Assembly: GCA_963965975.1 (NCBI GenBank)
Contig: OZ014413.1
Span: 8,520,101-8,584,100, forward strand
Direction: 5' to 3'
Length of the DNA stretch: 64,000 nt
DNA from: Xestospongia bergquistia
Lineage: Eukaryota > Porifera > Demospongiae > Haplosclerida > Petrosiidae
A program made the position numbers and the translations under genes. Numbering within the stretch: the first letter of the stretch is position 1; every line of letters begins with the position of its first letter. Shown here one piece after another: positions 1-9,366 of the stretch. The notes beneath the pieces were generated by a model. It was given only the letters and a program-made list of their open reading frames with translations, did not search any database and was not told where the DNA came from.

Positions 1-540
1 TAAAGTGTGCTTATAATAATTCTCTATTTGAATTGACCAGTTAAAGTAAATGGACTTGCATTATTGTTTACATACATAAACATCAATTTGGATGACAATT
101 ACCTTTGTAGCTTTTCTAAGACTATTGCATTTGATTTACTTTCATTTTAAATACATTAAGCATGTTCTAGCTGTATAGGATATACTTGTTGTCATTAGCA
201 GATCAATATCAATATCAAATGATATGTACTAACTACATTGACTTTTATATGCTCATATATGATAAGTCACCAATGCTTATCAATATTTAAAAATAAATAT
301 ATTGAATATATTAATAACCATGATCTAATTGATCTTCTCTCCATAACAATGATATCAAAACCAGTCAAAAAAGTTGTGTATTCTCTACATGTATTCCTAC
401 ACAGGGAGAACATGACCTATCAAAGTACAAGATATGAGTTAAGTACCCAATCAAAATGACTAATGATAAAAGTATATCTCAAACAACAAAATGTGCATAA
501 TAATTAGTAAATCTGCATGTAACACATATTTATTATATTG
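1..540. other. Flanking DNA, duplicate of 21660-22227
   Basis: No gene is seen. The sequence is a close copy of the DNA at about 21660-22227, which lies between a B-type gene and a collapsed remnant. The left edge of the window therefore sits in the same context, probably just upstream of another family gene outside the window. A 73-codon plus-strand frame here (238-459) has no recognisable features and is not kept. Confidence 0.6.
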
Positions 541-938
541 AGTTTAACATTGCTTCTCTATAATTATCACAGTATAGAAGGAATCATTAGAGTCTTGTAA
601 TGGTAAATGACTAGATCTATGATTAGTATGATCTTGAGTGACTCTTGTGAACAAGGTACTGAACTTTATTTTTGCTTTATTCAATTGTCTGTAGTAAACA
701 GAATATGACACACCAGTATATACAACAAAGAAGGTCATAATGAACTAGCTACTATACTGTAAACTTTAACATTAAAATGTTGTGTTGTGATAGATATAAA
801 GGAAAGATTGAAGAGAAACCAACAATCTAACAAGTTTATTTACTAGAGATGATCTTGTGAAGTAATATTGATTACCTTATTACAATTACTACATATCAGT
901 AGTAAGTGAAAGAGGAGTACTAACATAAGCCACTACAT
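541..938 (-). pseudogene. Collapsed receptor remnant: signal peptide fused to C-terminal tail (copy 1)
   Basis: Read on the minus strand, this begins with the family's signal peptide region (bases 843-938, ending ITSQDH) and jumps straight to the last membrane segments and cytoplasmic tail (bases 541-840, including SSHLPLQDSNDSFY). More than 1,000 codons of ectodomain and most membrane segments are missing. Codon 2 is a stop (ATG TAG) and the tail is frameshifted by a small deletion just after DSFY. The same structure recurs at 22228-22640 and 61424-61774, so the deletion happened once and was then spread by segmental duplication. The tail resembles the divergent gene at 25506-29163 more than the other A genes. 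It cannot make a functional receptor. Confidence 0.8.
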
Positions 939-1527
939 GTTGTTAATGAATATATGATCTAATTTAATTAAATAGAAAGTAACTTCACAATACTTTTAAA
1001 TACTTTACTATTTTTCTTTTGTGTGTAGTTGTTGAATAACTGTGTCTATTTAAATGTAAAGATACTCTACTGTGCTTTTAAAATCCTAACCACTTTCCTG
1101 TATTAATCATGAGAATAAAAAAGTCTCTTAAATGAACAATTTACACAACAATCATCATTGATAACTTGTGGTATTTAAAAACAGTTATTGTTCTTAGTTC
1201 TAATTTGATCCAATAGAATTAACATCACAAATTATACTACTTGACTGTTTCCATTGATGTGAAATTGTTGATGAATTGTGTCTTTTTACTGAATTGATCT
1301 TTTTCAGCAAATGAAAGTAAATCAATTGAATTAGTTCATGCAAAACATCAATTTATATAATCACCTTTTATTAATTGTAAACCATCGTTTTTTATTTTTT
1401 ATTTTCAAAATGAAATGAAAAAACTTAAACATGATGAAGACTGACTATATTGATCACAAGTTTGTCCAATATAATATATACAGATATATCCGCTATTGCA
1501 ATTGGAGTATGCATAGCAATTGAGGTA
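939..1527. other. Intergenic DNA between remnant and plus-strand gene
   Basis: No gene is seen. This is the 5' flank of the collapsed remnant. It is shared with about 22641-23229 and 61775-62362, and its distal part also with 44995-45239. It is AT-rich, and I see no promoter motif I would defend. Confidence 0.5.
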
Positions 1528-1556
1528 GTACAGCTATACACCATGTATAGCAGTAC
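1528..1556. repeat. Conserved hairpin upstream of small plus-strand gene (copy 1)
   Basis: A 13-base inverted repeat around a 3-base CCA loop (GTACTGCTATACA type arms), with one mismatch in this copy. It ends 21 bases before the putative start codon of the small plus-strand gene. The same hairpin stands at 23230-23258, 45240-45268 and 62363-62391. Its role is unknown. Confidence 0.6.
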
Positions 1557-1577
1557 ATATATAAATGTATCCTTATA

Positions 1578-2252
1578 ATGATAATTGAAATGATACAAAC
1601 TGTATTAATAATGTTAACGTTTGGTCAAGGTAAATATTATATTGTATATTAATAGAAAAGTTATTGAATTACAACAATTATCAACAGTATAACTCAACCA
1701 GATACTGATGATATTTTAACACTATCTAAACACCAAACTAATCCTGTATCAGACAGATCAGTGCAATCAAGAAGACTCCAAAGAGATGAGACTCAATCTT
1801 CCATTGAAAGTGAAGAAAGCATTGAAGTTTCTACACCACAAGTCCTCCCTCTTGTTGATGATGTATTTAGATTACACACAACTGGTCCTTTACCAACAAA
1901 ATCACATGGCATATTGACCAATGAAATCACAACTAGTCACTTAAGAGCACATGACAATAGATACAGACATGGAGATCATGTTAGATCATTTGTCTAATGG
2001 AAACCAGTTCTCCTTTCCTCCTCGCCCTCATACAAATCAAATCGTATACCCACAGATGTGGGGCTTATGGAACGTCCCTCTTCTTATCGACACTCCTCTC
2101 TAACTAGAGTTATGAGACCTTATAGTCCTCCTGGAGATCGGTTGTCTCTATCTCGTCAATTTTATCAAATTCCTTCTCGTCTTCCTTCTACTTTTGGTTC
2201 TCCTCACGCTCTTGTTCATCCTTCTTCTGTTGATGTTACTATTGATTTTTGA
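1578..2252 (+). pseudogene. Small Ser/Pro-rich two-exon gene, frameshifted copy 1
   Basis: The layout matches the open copy at 23280-23954. Putative exon 1 is 1578-1629 and encodes a short hydrophobic start, MIIEMIQTVLIMLTFGQ. A 72-bp intron follows (1630-1701, GTAAAT to CAG), then exon 2 from 1702. One extra T near 1990 (GATCATTTGTCTAA instead of GATCGTTGTCTAA) brings an immediate stop after RSFV. A compensating base is missing near 2028, so the downstream part (2058-2252) returns to the original frame but lies beyond the stop. I recognise no domain. The product would be rich in Ser, Pro and Arg. It may be a decayed copy or a truncated variant. Confidence 0.45.
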
Positions 2253-2659
2253 ATGTGACCTCTCTTTCTATCTCTCTCTCTCTCTCCCTCTCTCTCTCTC
2301 TCTTTCTTTAGAATGTTGTTTTTATTCCTATAACCATTATAATTACTATTTTTGTTTCTGGTCAGTATTATTATTGAAATTCTAAAATGTCATTTGCTCA
2401 AACAAAGAAAATAATATCATAATAACTAATCATTTATTTAAAAGTTTAAGGGTTTATATTATTAGCTTTAAAAATTATGAAGTGTTATATATAAAAAAAG
2501 ACAAAACTATTAATTGTTTGATATTGTTTAAATGCACACTTTAAAAAAGCAATAATTTAAAGGTGTCAACTTTCTATTAGTGTTCACTCAAATAATAATA
2601 AACTAATGTGATGTGTACACAGTATCAATTATAACTTAATTGGGTATGCAGTAAAGTCA
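2253..2659. other. CT microsatellite and shared 3' flank
   Basis: A (CT)n-rich tract lies at about 2260-2308, just after the plus-strand frame. It is longer at 45971-46027, and only a stub remains at 23960-23985. The rest is AT-rich 3' flank between the convergent small gene and the A gene, nearly identical at 11827-12245, 45966-46382 and 62759-63065. No gene is seen. Confidence 0.6.
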
Positions 2660-5600
2660 CTAGTCTTTAGAGCACAATAATGACTCTCTATAGTTATCAC
2701 ATGATTTATAGAAGGAATCATTAGCATCTTGTAATGGTAAATGATGAGATCTTTGGTTATTACGGTATTGATATTTACGATTAAAACGTGATAAATATTG
2801 ACTGATTTTTGTAGATATGCCAATTACTTTTCTTCTCACTTTCTTTACTTGTCCTGTAATAAATAGAATATGAGAGACCAATACAATGAAGATGGTGATG
2901 AAGAACAGGAGGACTGCAGCATTACTATAAACTGTTATCTCCATATGTCCCAGATACCATGTTGTGATGTATATAAAGGCAAGGTTGAAAAGAAGCCAAC
3001 AGTCTAACAGGTTAATAAAGTTACTCTTATATGGTCTGAACATAGCCTGACCAATTATGAATAAGAACAATATTGAGGCAATAGCTATGTAGATAACTTG
3101 AGCATAAGGTTCAATACTGTACAATATGTACATTATAATGAGAAGTAAGAGACGAGCTACAAACCAGTACTGCTTACCATTCTTATATGGAGCATGGATA
3201 GCTTCAAGTATTGGTCTTGTGTATTCATTGGTACATCTCCAATGTCTTAGAGGTTTAGTGAAGAGGAGAAGAGCATAGGGTAAGAGGAGAGGGAAGACAA
3301 CCAATGATGTGATTATCATGAGAGTAACATGCCCTTTACTACCATATTCCACAGACCCATCCCAATACCATACATGATATGTCTGTTCTGAAGTAAAGAC
3401 TTTAGCTGGTGTAAAGACATTGATAATTGAACCTAATAGTCTTCCGAAGGAGAGGTGTACAACAGTAACTAGTACTTGAACTGATGAGTCAGCTATTTTG
3501 TTAGAAAGCCATAGAAAATAACGACTGAGGATAATGAGGACAACAACTATTGTCAGGAGATAAAGTGGAAATAGTAAACTGAGACCAGCTTTCCATAACT
3601 CTGTCATCCCATTATAAAAACATAGAGGAAATCCAAGTCCAAGATTTAGAATTGAAAGTAAAACAATTGATATTTTTCTCACTACTTCCATTTTCCCATT
3701 GTAAACACTCAACATATCTAGTATCCCCACATTAGCAGCCTGAACATAGAATATAATCCCATTGAATGTACCAGTTGTTAAAGTAAGTCTGAGAGCAAAT
3801 AACAGGTATATAAGAAGAGGACCAGCTACTGCATAGAGAACTAATGTCCACAACCACCAGTTACTACATTGTTTACATTCTGTAGAACCAAACACTACAC
3901 TGTAGTTTGTAGAACAATTGCCACATAAAATGCCTTCTCTGTTATAAAGACATAATGATGAATTAATCGATAAATCTTTTGAAAATATTTCAAATTTTTT
4001 GTCTCTAGTGCTGTAACGAAAGTCGATGAGGATAGGGTCACTATTGCAGTATCCATGGTGACAATATAAAGACAAGAGAAATATAAATGTACTGTTAACT
4101 TGTACAGAACCAGCCCATGAAGTAAAAGTTGGTCTGTTAAATGTTCTAGTATTGATTCTACATTTGGGAATGTAGCTATCAATATTTAATAGGACTGGTG
4201 AACAGGTACAGGATCCTGTTATATTATTCAATTCAAAACCAGGTGGACAAGATTTTAGATTGATTTTAACAAGTTTTATATCAGTTATACTGGGAATTGT
4301 AAATAAGAGAGCACCATGAGGTGCATCCAATGTACTGTGATCATTGGTATGTATTGTTACATTAATGAGAGTACATTGTTTACTTTCTCTTATAACTTGT
4401 GTATCTTCTCTCTCTGAAAACCACCAGTTAATGGGTATAAATCCAATGTTTGTATTCTTAACTGCTGCTACAGTGATAACTGAATAACTGTAAGTACCTA
4501 CAGCATCAATAGCAGCCATTGAAAAATTAATTGTCTGTCCAGGATAAGCATCAGATGAATATGGCATAACAGAATTATGTGAATCACATATAGTCAGATT
4601 TACTGGAGTTGTTGAAAGTGGATATGTGTCTCCTGGTATGAAAGTAAAGATTTTCCTGTAAATATCAACAGCCATTTTAGAAGTAATAAAGTGTTTTCCC
4701 ATGTAACAGTTATACAGTTTTGATGAATACACAGCATTACCAGCAATTGTTGCTTTGTTATTTTCAAATAACACCATTATCTTTTTATAATGAGAATAAT
4801 CGACTTGAAATTTGCAGTATATTTCACCATATGTATTACCTTGAGCATATATAGCTCCTCCACTTGACAGAACTTTGTTGTTTGTAAAATTAGCTTGAAG
4901 TCCTTCTTTGAGATGAATGACACTTTCTCCAATTAACATAATAGCTGCTCCATTAATACCTGTATTGTTGTGAAAGATGATATGTCCCTCTAGAGTAATA
5001 TCAGATCGAATTGCTTGTATAACTGTAGCATAGTTAGAGGCAAAAATACTAGGATTCTGTGATGATCCACCAATTTTGATATTGTTAAGGTTTGATAAAT
5101 GAAATATGCTCACTGTTGATAACATAGATGACATTCCATATTTGTTTTGTATATTATTGTGATGTGCTTTCACAGAAATCATTTCCAATTGTATCTTGTT
5201 TTCTTTTGGTGGATATACAGCTGCAATAATACTTAATGCCAGGTTTTTTTCATAGGTGATATTAAAAAAGGAAAGTCTAATAGAAAGCTCTTCGGCATTG
5301 ATCATAATTATATGTATAATACTAATACTCTCTTGAAGCTCACTCAAAATATGTTCCCTGAATGTGAAGGTTGTAGTAGCTATAAGCAATGAATGGTGCT
5401 TTTTGCTGTGAGCAGGATTCAATGTTGTTCTGGATACTTGATCAAAGAACATTATAAACACAATTGCACTTCCATGACATTTTTGAATCATATGATTTGT
5501 GTTAAATAATGAGTCATTGCAAATGACAGTCCGTGAGTGTGTTTTTGTATTCAGATGTAATACTAACATTGCTCCTGCTATTGAACCAGTATTATGTTTA

Positions 5601-6478
5601 AAGCTACATCTTGATAAATTAACTTGAGCTGTAGTGTCATTTTGAGTATAGAGTATTGTAAGTCCTGCAGCATTGATGACTGGATTTGGAGTTGTTTCAT
5701 TAATGGAAGAATTATAGAAGTCAGTAGCACACACTAGTCCAGGATAGACTATATACTCATTATTGTGTATGAATAGTGAGTCTGTAATCTTTACTTGGTA
5801 TTGGCTTAAATTATAGTGTGAATTTTTATATAATATCAACACTCCACTACCAAAACTGTAGTTAATTTGAGATGCCACTATAAGACCATAAGACCCTATT
5901 ACATTAATAGAATCCAAAGTACCATTAGGTAAGTTAACAGCTACAATAGCAAATCCATGGTATAGGGATATATTCACATCTTTCATAGCAAGTCGACTGA
6001 TCTCAATGAACACCAGTACAGCAGCATGATATTGTGTGAAGTAAACAAGAGAACTAGTAGAGTTGATAATGGCTAGTTGTTTCTTATCAAGGGTGCTGAG
6101 GTTAGCACCACAACCAATAAATGTGACTCTCTGTAGAGTCAGACTACTACTTCCAGTGAAGGCAAATCCAATAGTTGGATTGGTAGTATTGTCATAAGTA
6201 GAAGAGATACATTGAATAGTAGCCATTAATTGGTTACCTTGTATGATAAGTGAGTAGTCGGTATTAATGGTACACAAACTCCCATTACCACTAACATTGT
6301 AGAGAGTATCCAGGAGGAGAAGAGTAGTGTCACCAGTGTAATTATATTGATGACACAAGTATGACTGGAGGAGATGATCTTGTGAAGTAATATTGATTAC
6401 CTTATTACATTTACTACATATCAGTAGTAAGTGAAAGAGAAGTACTAACATAAGCCACTTCATGTTGTCAGTGAACAT
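2660..6478 (-). CDS. Intact type A multi-pass receptor-like protein with Pmp-like ectodomain (1,272 aa)
   Basis: This is one of two fully open members. The chosen start is MFTDNMKWLML, followed by a hydrophobic signal peptide ending near Cys-Lys-Cys. The ectodomain (about residues 25-740) is dense in N-x-S/T sequons. It carries repeated FxxN and GGAI motifs (around residues 290 and 510-545), as in chlamydial Pmp-type parallel beta-helix proteins. CPPGFELN and CTCSP (about 745-760) and NREGILCGNC to CKQCSN (about 845-873) form two small cysteine-rich stretches. About ten hydrophobic segments fill residues 874-1208, followed by a basic tail with LPLQDANDSFY and a Tyr in NYRE near the end. There is no intron. 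Several other A genes are nearly identical to it. The architecture suggests a surface receptor, channel or adhesion protein; the function is unknown to me. Confidence 0.85.
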   Translation of the reverse strand: MFTDNMKWLMLVLLFHLLLICSKCNKVINITSQDHLLQSYLCHQYNYTGDTTLLLLDTLYNVSGNGSLCTINTDYSLIIQGNQLMATIQCISSTYDNTTNPTIGFAFTGSSSLTLQRVTFIGCGANLSTLDKKQLAIINSTSSLVYFTQYHAAVLVFIEISRLAMKDVNISLYHGFAIVAVNLPNGTLDSINVIGSYGLIVASQINYSFGSGVLILYKNSHYNLSQYQVKITDSLFIHNNEYIVYPGLVCATDFYNSSINETTPNPVINAAGLTILYTQNDTTAQVNLSRCSFKHNTGSIAGAMLVLHLNTKTHSRTVICNDSLFNTNHMIQKCHGSAIVFIMFFDQVSRTTLNPAHSKKHHSLLIATTTFTFREHILSELQESISIIHIIMINAEELSIRLSFFNITYEKNLALSIIAAVYPPKENKIQLEMISVKAHHNNIQNKYGMSSMLSTVSIFHLSNLNNIKIGGSSQNPSIFASNYATVIQAIRSDITLEGHIIFHNNTGINGAAIMLIGESVIHLKEGLQANFTNNKVLSSGGAIYAQGNTYGEIYCKFQVDYSHYKKIMVLFENNKATIAGNAVYSSKLYNCYMGKHFITSKMAVDIYRKIFTFIPGDTYPLSTTPVNLTICDSHNSVMPYSSDAYPGQTINFSMAAIDAVGTYSYSVITVAAVKNTNIGFIPINWWFSEREDTQVIRESKQCTLINVTIHTNDHSTLDAPHGALLFTIPSITDIKLVKINLKSCPPGFELNNITGSCTCSPVLLNIDSYIPKCRINTRTFNRPTFTSWAGSVQVNSTFIFLLSLYCHHGYCNSDPILIDFRYSTRDKKFEIFSKDLSINSSLCLYNREGILCGNCSTNYSVVFGSTECKQCSNWWLWTLVLYAVAGPLLIYLLFALRLTLTTGTFNGIIFYVQAANVGILDMLSVYNGKMEVVRKISIVLLSILNLGLGFPLCFYNGMTELWKAGLSLLFPLYLLTIVVVLIILSRYFLWLSNKIADSSVQVLVTVVHLSFGRLLGSIINVFTPAKVFTSEQTYHVWYWDGSVEYGSKGHVTLMIITSLVVFPLLLPYALLLFTKPLRHWRCTNEYTRPILEAIHAPYKNGKQYWFVARLLLLIIMYILYSIEPYAQVIYIAIASILFLFIIGQAMFRPYKSNFINLLDCWLLFNLAFIYITTWYLGHMEITVYSNAAVLLFFITIFIVLVSHILFITGQVKKVRRKVIGISTKISQYLSRFNRKYQYRNNQRSHHLPLQDANDSFYKSCDNYRESLLCSKD

Positions 6479-7677
6479 ATCACTAATATGATCAATAGAA
6501 GGTAACTTTACAATAATTTAAACTACTTCACTATTTTCCATTTGTGTATAGTTGTTGATATACTGTGTTCAATTAAATGTAAAGATTCCTGTTGTGCAAA
6601 TAAAATTCTACCATTGACCTATATTAATCATGACAAGAAATAGGTCTCTTAAATGAACAATTTGTATAACAATCATCATTGATAACTTATGCTATTTACA
6701 AATAAGTTATTGCTTTTAGTTTTAATTTGATTGAATAAAATTTAACTATTTATTATCAATTTGTGTAAATTTGTTGATCAATTTCTTTCTATTGTTTTAA
6801 AATTGAAAGAAAACACAGTTGAATTAGTTCACTCATGTAAAAACACCAGTTTACATAATCACCTTTTATTAATCGTAAACAATCATCTTTTATTTCCACT
6901 TTCAACATAAAATGGACAAACTTGAACATGATGAAGACTGACTATAGATCATAAATTTGTCTAATATATATGTAATGATATATCTATTATTGCAAGTGTA
7001 GAAAATAAGGAATTCAGCTAGTACTGCATTGCACTCATTTCATTTCAATGTATATATCTGTTGTAAAGCATCTACTTTGAAATGACATAAGCAAAGTGAA
7101 GAGATGTTAGTTATATTGTTGATAGACCAACATATGTATTAAGATACAATACTAATTCTAAGTGGAGCACTACAGTTACTGGATGATCTTTTTTTATCTT
7201 TTAGTAAAAGTTGAATCTACTAACTACCAATCATAAAATTGTTGTCATTTCCTTTGACAATTTGCTAAACATCTTCTACACAATCACTTGAAAACCACAA
7301 GTTCAATGAAGTTTTTATTTTTAGATTTATAGACAGAGCCAGCTCAAGAAAGTCAGAGTAAATTAAAGATAAAAATGTTTAACGTATATTTATAATGAAA
7401 ATGAAACAGGCTGTATTAAATAATGATACAAAGTAAAAGTTGTATTGTAAATTAATAGAAAAAAATGTGAAGAATTATTTAAGTGTTTTGAGAGGCTCAC
7501 AATATTTAGAGTAATTATCATAAAAAACAACCAACAATGTAACTTAAAAACAAACAAAATTAAATTAATAAGTGAGTATTAATAAGACTAAAGTAAAAAT
7601 TACTACACACACATTCACACATATCAAACTTTAGATGATAATGTACAGTTTATTAAGATGGTAAATGTTATAAATTA
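6479..7677. other. A-to-B spacer with single minisatellite unit
   Basis: No gene is seen. Bases 6479-6960 are the 5' flank shared by all A-start genes (compare 16051-16530, 33944-34420, 39208-39680, 50207-50690). Near 7085 lies a single copy of the 34-bp motif (CATAAGCAAAGTGAAGAGAT) that is expanded at 16660 and 34552. The remainder is the 3' flank of the next B gene. The conservation may reflect recent duplication rather than function. Confidence 0.55.
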
Positions 7678-8261
7678 TTATGGACTTATGAGGGGTTCAC
7701 GATAGTCAGAACAGCTATCATCAAAAAATGAATAGTCCAACTCTTCTCTAAAATCTTTGGGTCGTGACATTGGTTGTGAATTCATAAGACATTGGGTTAT
7801 TTTCTTGATTAAGTTTTGAACAACATTGATGTAACCTATAAAACGAGCTTGTTGTCCAGTAACTAACACTATATGATAGGATACAACTACAGAGAATGTA
7901 AACATCAGTATAAATACAAATGTGATATTCAATATTCCAGATATACAATATTCTTCCTCCTTAATAAAGTACCAATTAGTACATGCAATGATACCAAAAT
8001 TGATCATTACAGAAAGATCTAAAAAGTTTATTATCTTGTTTTTAAATGGTCTTAGATGAGCTTGAACAGTGACAAACAAAAAATAAACAGGTAAATAAAT
8101 AGTCAATGGAAGTAGAAGATCCTTGCCACGATAGATAGTATACAATATGTAAAGAAATATCAGTAAGAATTGTCTAGCAGTAAACCAATATTGTTTGTTG
8201 TATTTATAAGGAGCATGAATAGCTTCATATATTGGTCGAAGATATTCTCTTATCTTGTTAG

Positions 8262-8346
8262 ATTTCATTAGTACACGACCAGTTAGAATTATTATCATGT
8301 AAGGTATTAGAAAGATACCAACTATCACTGATGTTACTATCATTAA
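8262..8346. repeat. Left copy of 85-bp direct repeat flanking the insert
   Basis: This matches 9282-9366 with three mismatches by eye. Both copies are type B coding sequence (IVTSVIVGIFLIPYM region). They bound the foreign 935 bp exactly. This is much longer than an ordinary target-site duplication, so it may reflect patch repair, or joining of two diverged paralogues. Confidence 0.75.
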
Positions 8347-9281
8347 AGGGGGGGAGACATGCCAAAATTCATAAATACTTTTTTTGCATAAATGAAATCT
8401 TTGACATGTCCAATTCACCCTAAAAATATTTCAATAATTTTTAAAAATTGTTATCACTGTTAAAAGCAAGCTTCTTTTCGAAGCGCTTTCAAGGCTTCTT
8501 CTGCAATTGCAACGTTCTTCCTATTAGGGTGGGGCTCCCTTGTGACGTCACAAGGGGAGCGATGCTAGGTGCAAAGTAATGGCTGAAGACTTTCAAATCG
8601 ATCTATCTAGTCAGTATTCCAGCACATTAAGCCTCTCCTACTCTTCTTCTTCCTTCAATATGACAGAAAGCAGTGACCCTGCGTCATGTGTGGAATCTGA
8701 CCTCGAGAAAGGCTCTGAGAACATAGTTGTTCCATATCAGTATGAACCAAGGAAAGTGGCTCTGAGTCAGAATCATCATATGACGAGTCTCAGAATGACG
8801 AGAGGTTACTAAATACTGAATGGTTAGTCTCTTGTGTCTGTTAGTCAGCTATAATAATCAATAAGAATTAAGAAGGCTACATGAGCTATCTGAGCTAACT
8901 TCAAAATATTGTGTTGTGTTATAAACACTATTATATTTACCTGTAAGTGTAAGTGTGGACATTGTATAGTCATGCCTACTGGAGCTTAGTGCATATATGT
9001 TGTTGTGAGATAGATGCTACAGTCCAGAAAATGGAGCAGATTCAAGCACAGATATCCTGTATCACTGAACATGAAGGACTTGGCTACTATCTATTATGAA
9101 ATGTTGCTAACCAAAATTACATTCTTGTTATATCCAGACTATATTGATGACCTTCTTCAAGCAACCATGCAATTCTACATGGATGGAGGCACTCAATCTT
9201 CAACCTCCAATGTTCCTGGGCCTTTAAGCAGTACTTATGATAAACCTGACAAAGCTTCTGCTATCAAGAGCCACAGAAGTC
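8347..9281 (+). pseudogene. Inserted decayed gene with P2X7-intracellular-like (C-x-C-x-x-C...PT) domain
   Basis: The insert contains a start at 8579 (MAEDFQIDLSSQYSS) leading to IVVPYQYEP. After a one-base shift it continues GSESESSYDESQNDE and LLNTEW. After about 125 bp it resumes (8943 onward) with CKCGHCIVMPTGA, a stop, then after another shift CCCEIDATVQKMEQIQ and CITEHEG. Acidic text around YxYEP, then NTEW, then C-x-C-x-x-C...MPT...CC-x-EI, then CIT-x-H-x-G is the order seen in animal proteins annotated as P2X purinoceptor 7-like intracellular domain (family knowledge, not searched here). At least one stop and two frameshifts make it a pseudogene. The base composition is less AT-rich than its surroundings. 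Confidence 0.6.
8534..8560. promoter_or_regulatory. CRE-centred near-palindrome upstream of the inserted gene
   Basis: GCTCCCTTGTGACG is followed by its near-exact reverse complement (one extra G), centred on the full CRE/ATF site TGACGTCA at 8543-8550. It lies 19 bases before the ATG at 8579, in a locally GC-richer stretch. It is probably the promoter or 5' UTR of the captured gene. bZIP binding is an inference from the motif. Confidence 0.5.
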
Positions 9282-9366
9282 ATTTCATTAATAGACGACC
9301 AGTTAGAATTATTAACATGTAAGGTATTAGAAAGATACCAACTATCACTGATGTTACTATCATTAA
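9282..9366. repeat. Right copy of 85-bp direct repeat flanking the insert
   Basis: Partner of 8262-8346. This copy carries the ATAGACGACC and ATTAACATG variants also found in the B genes at 18100 and 52000. The left copy carries GTACACGACC and ATTATCATG. Confidence 0.75.

Noticed and set aside
2660..2700. Acidic dileucine endocytosis signal in the type A tail (NYRESLL)
   Set aside because: The spacing does not fit [DE]xxxL[LI]: a Tyr occupies the acidic position.
3895..4182. 95-codon minus-strand frame recurring in every A gene (also 13470, 36630, 47618)
   Set aside because: It overlaps the receptor frame on the same strand and is preserved only because the genes are near-identical.
9014..9322. 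Plus-strand 102-codon frame across the insert boundary
   Set aside because: It runs from foreign DNA into antisense receptor coding sequence. The conserved domain text is in other frames with stops.
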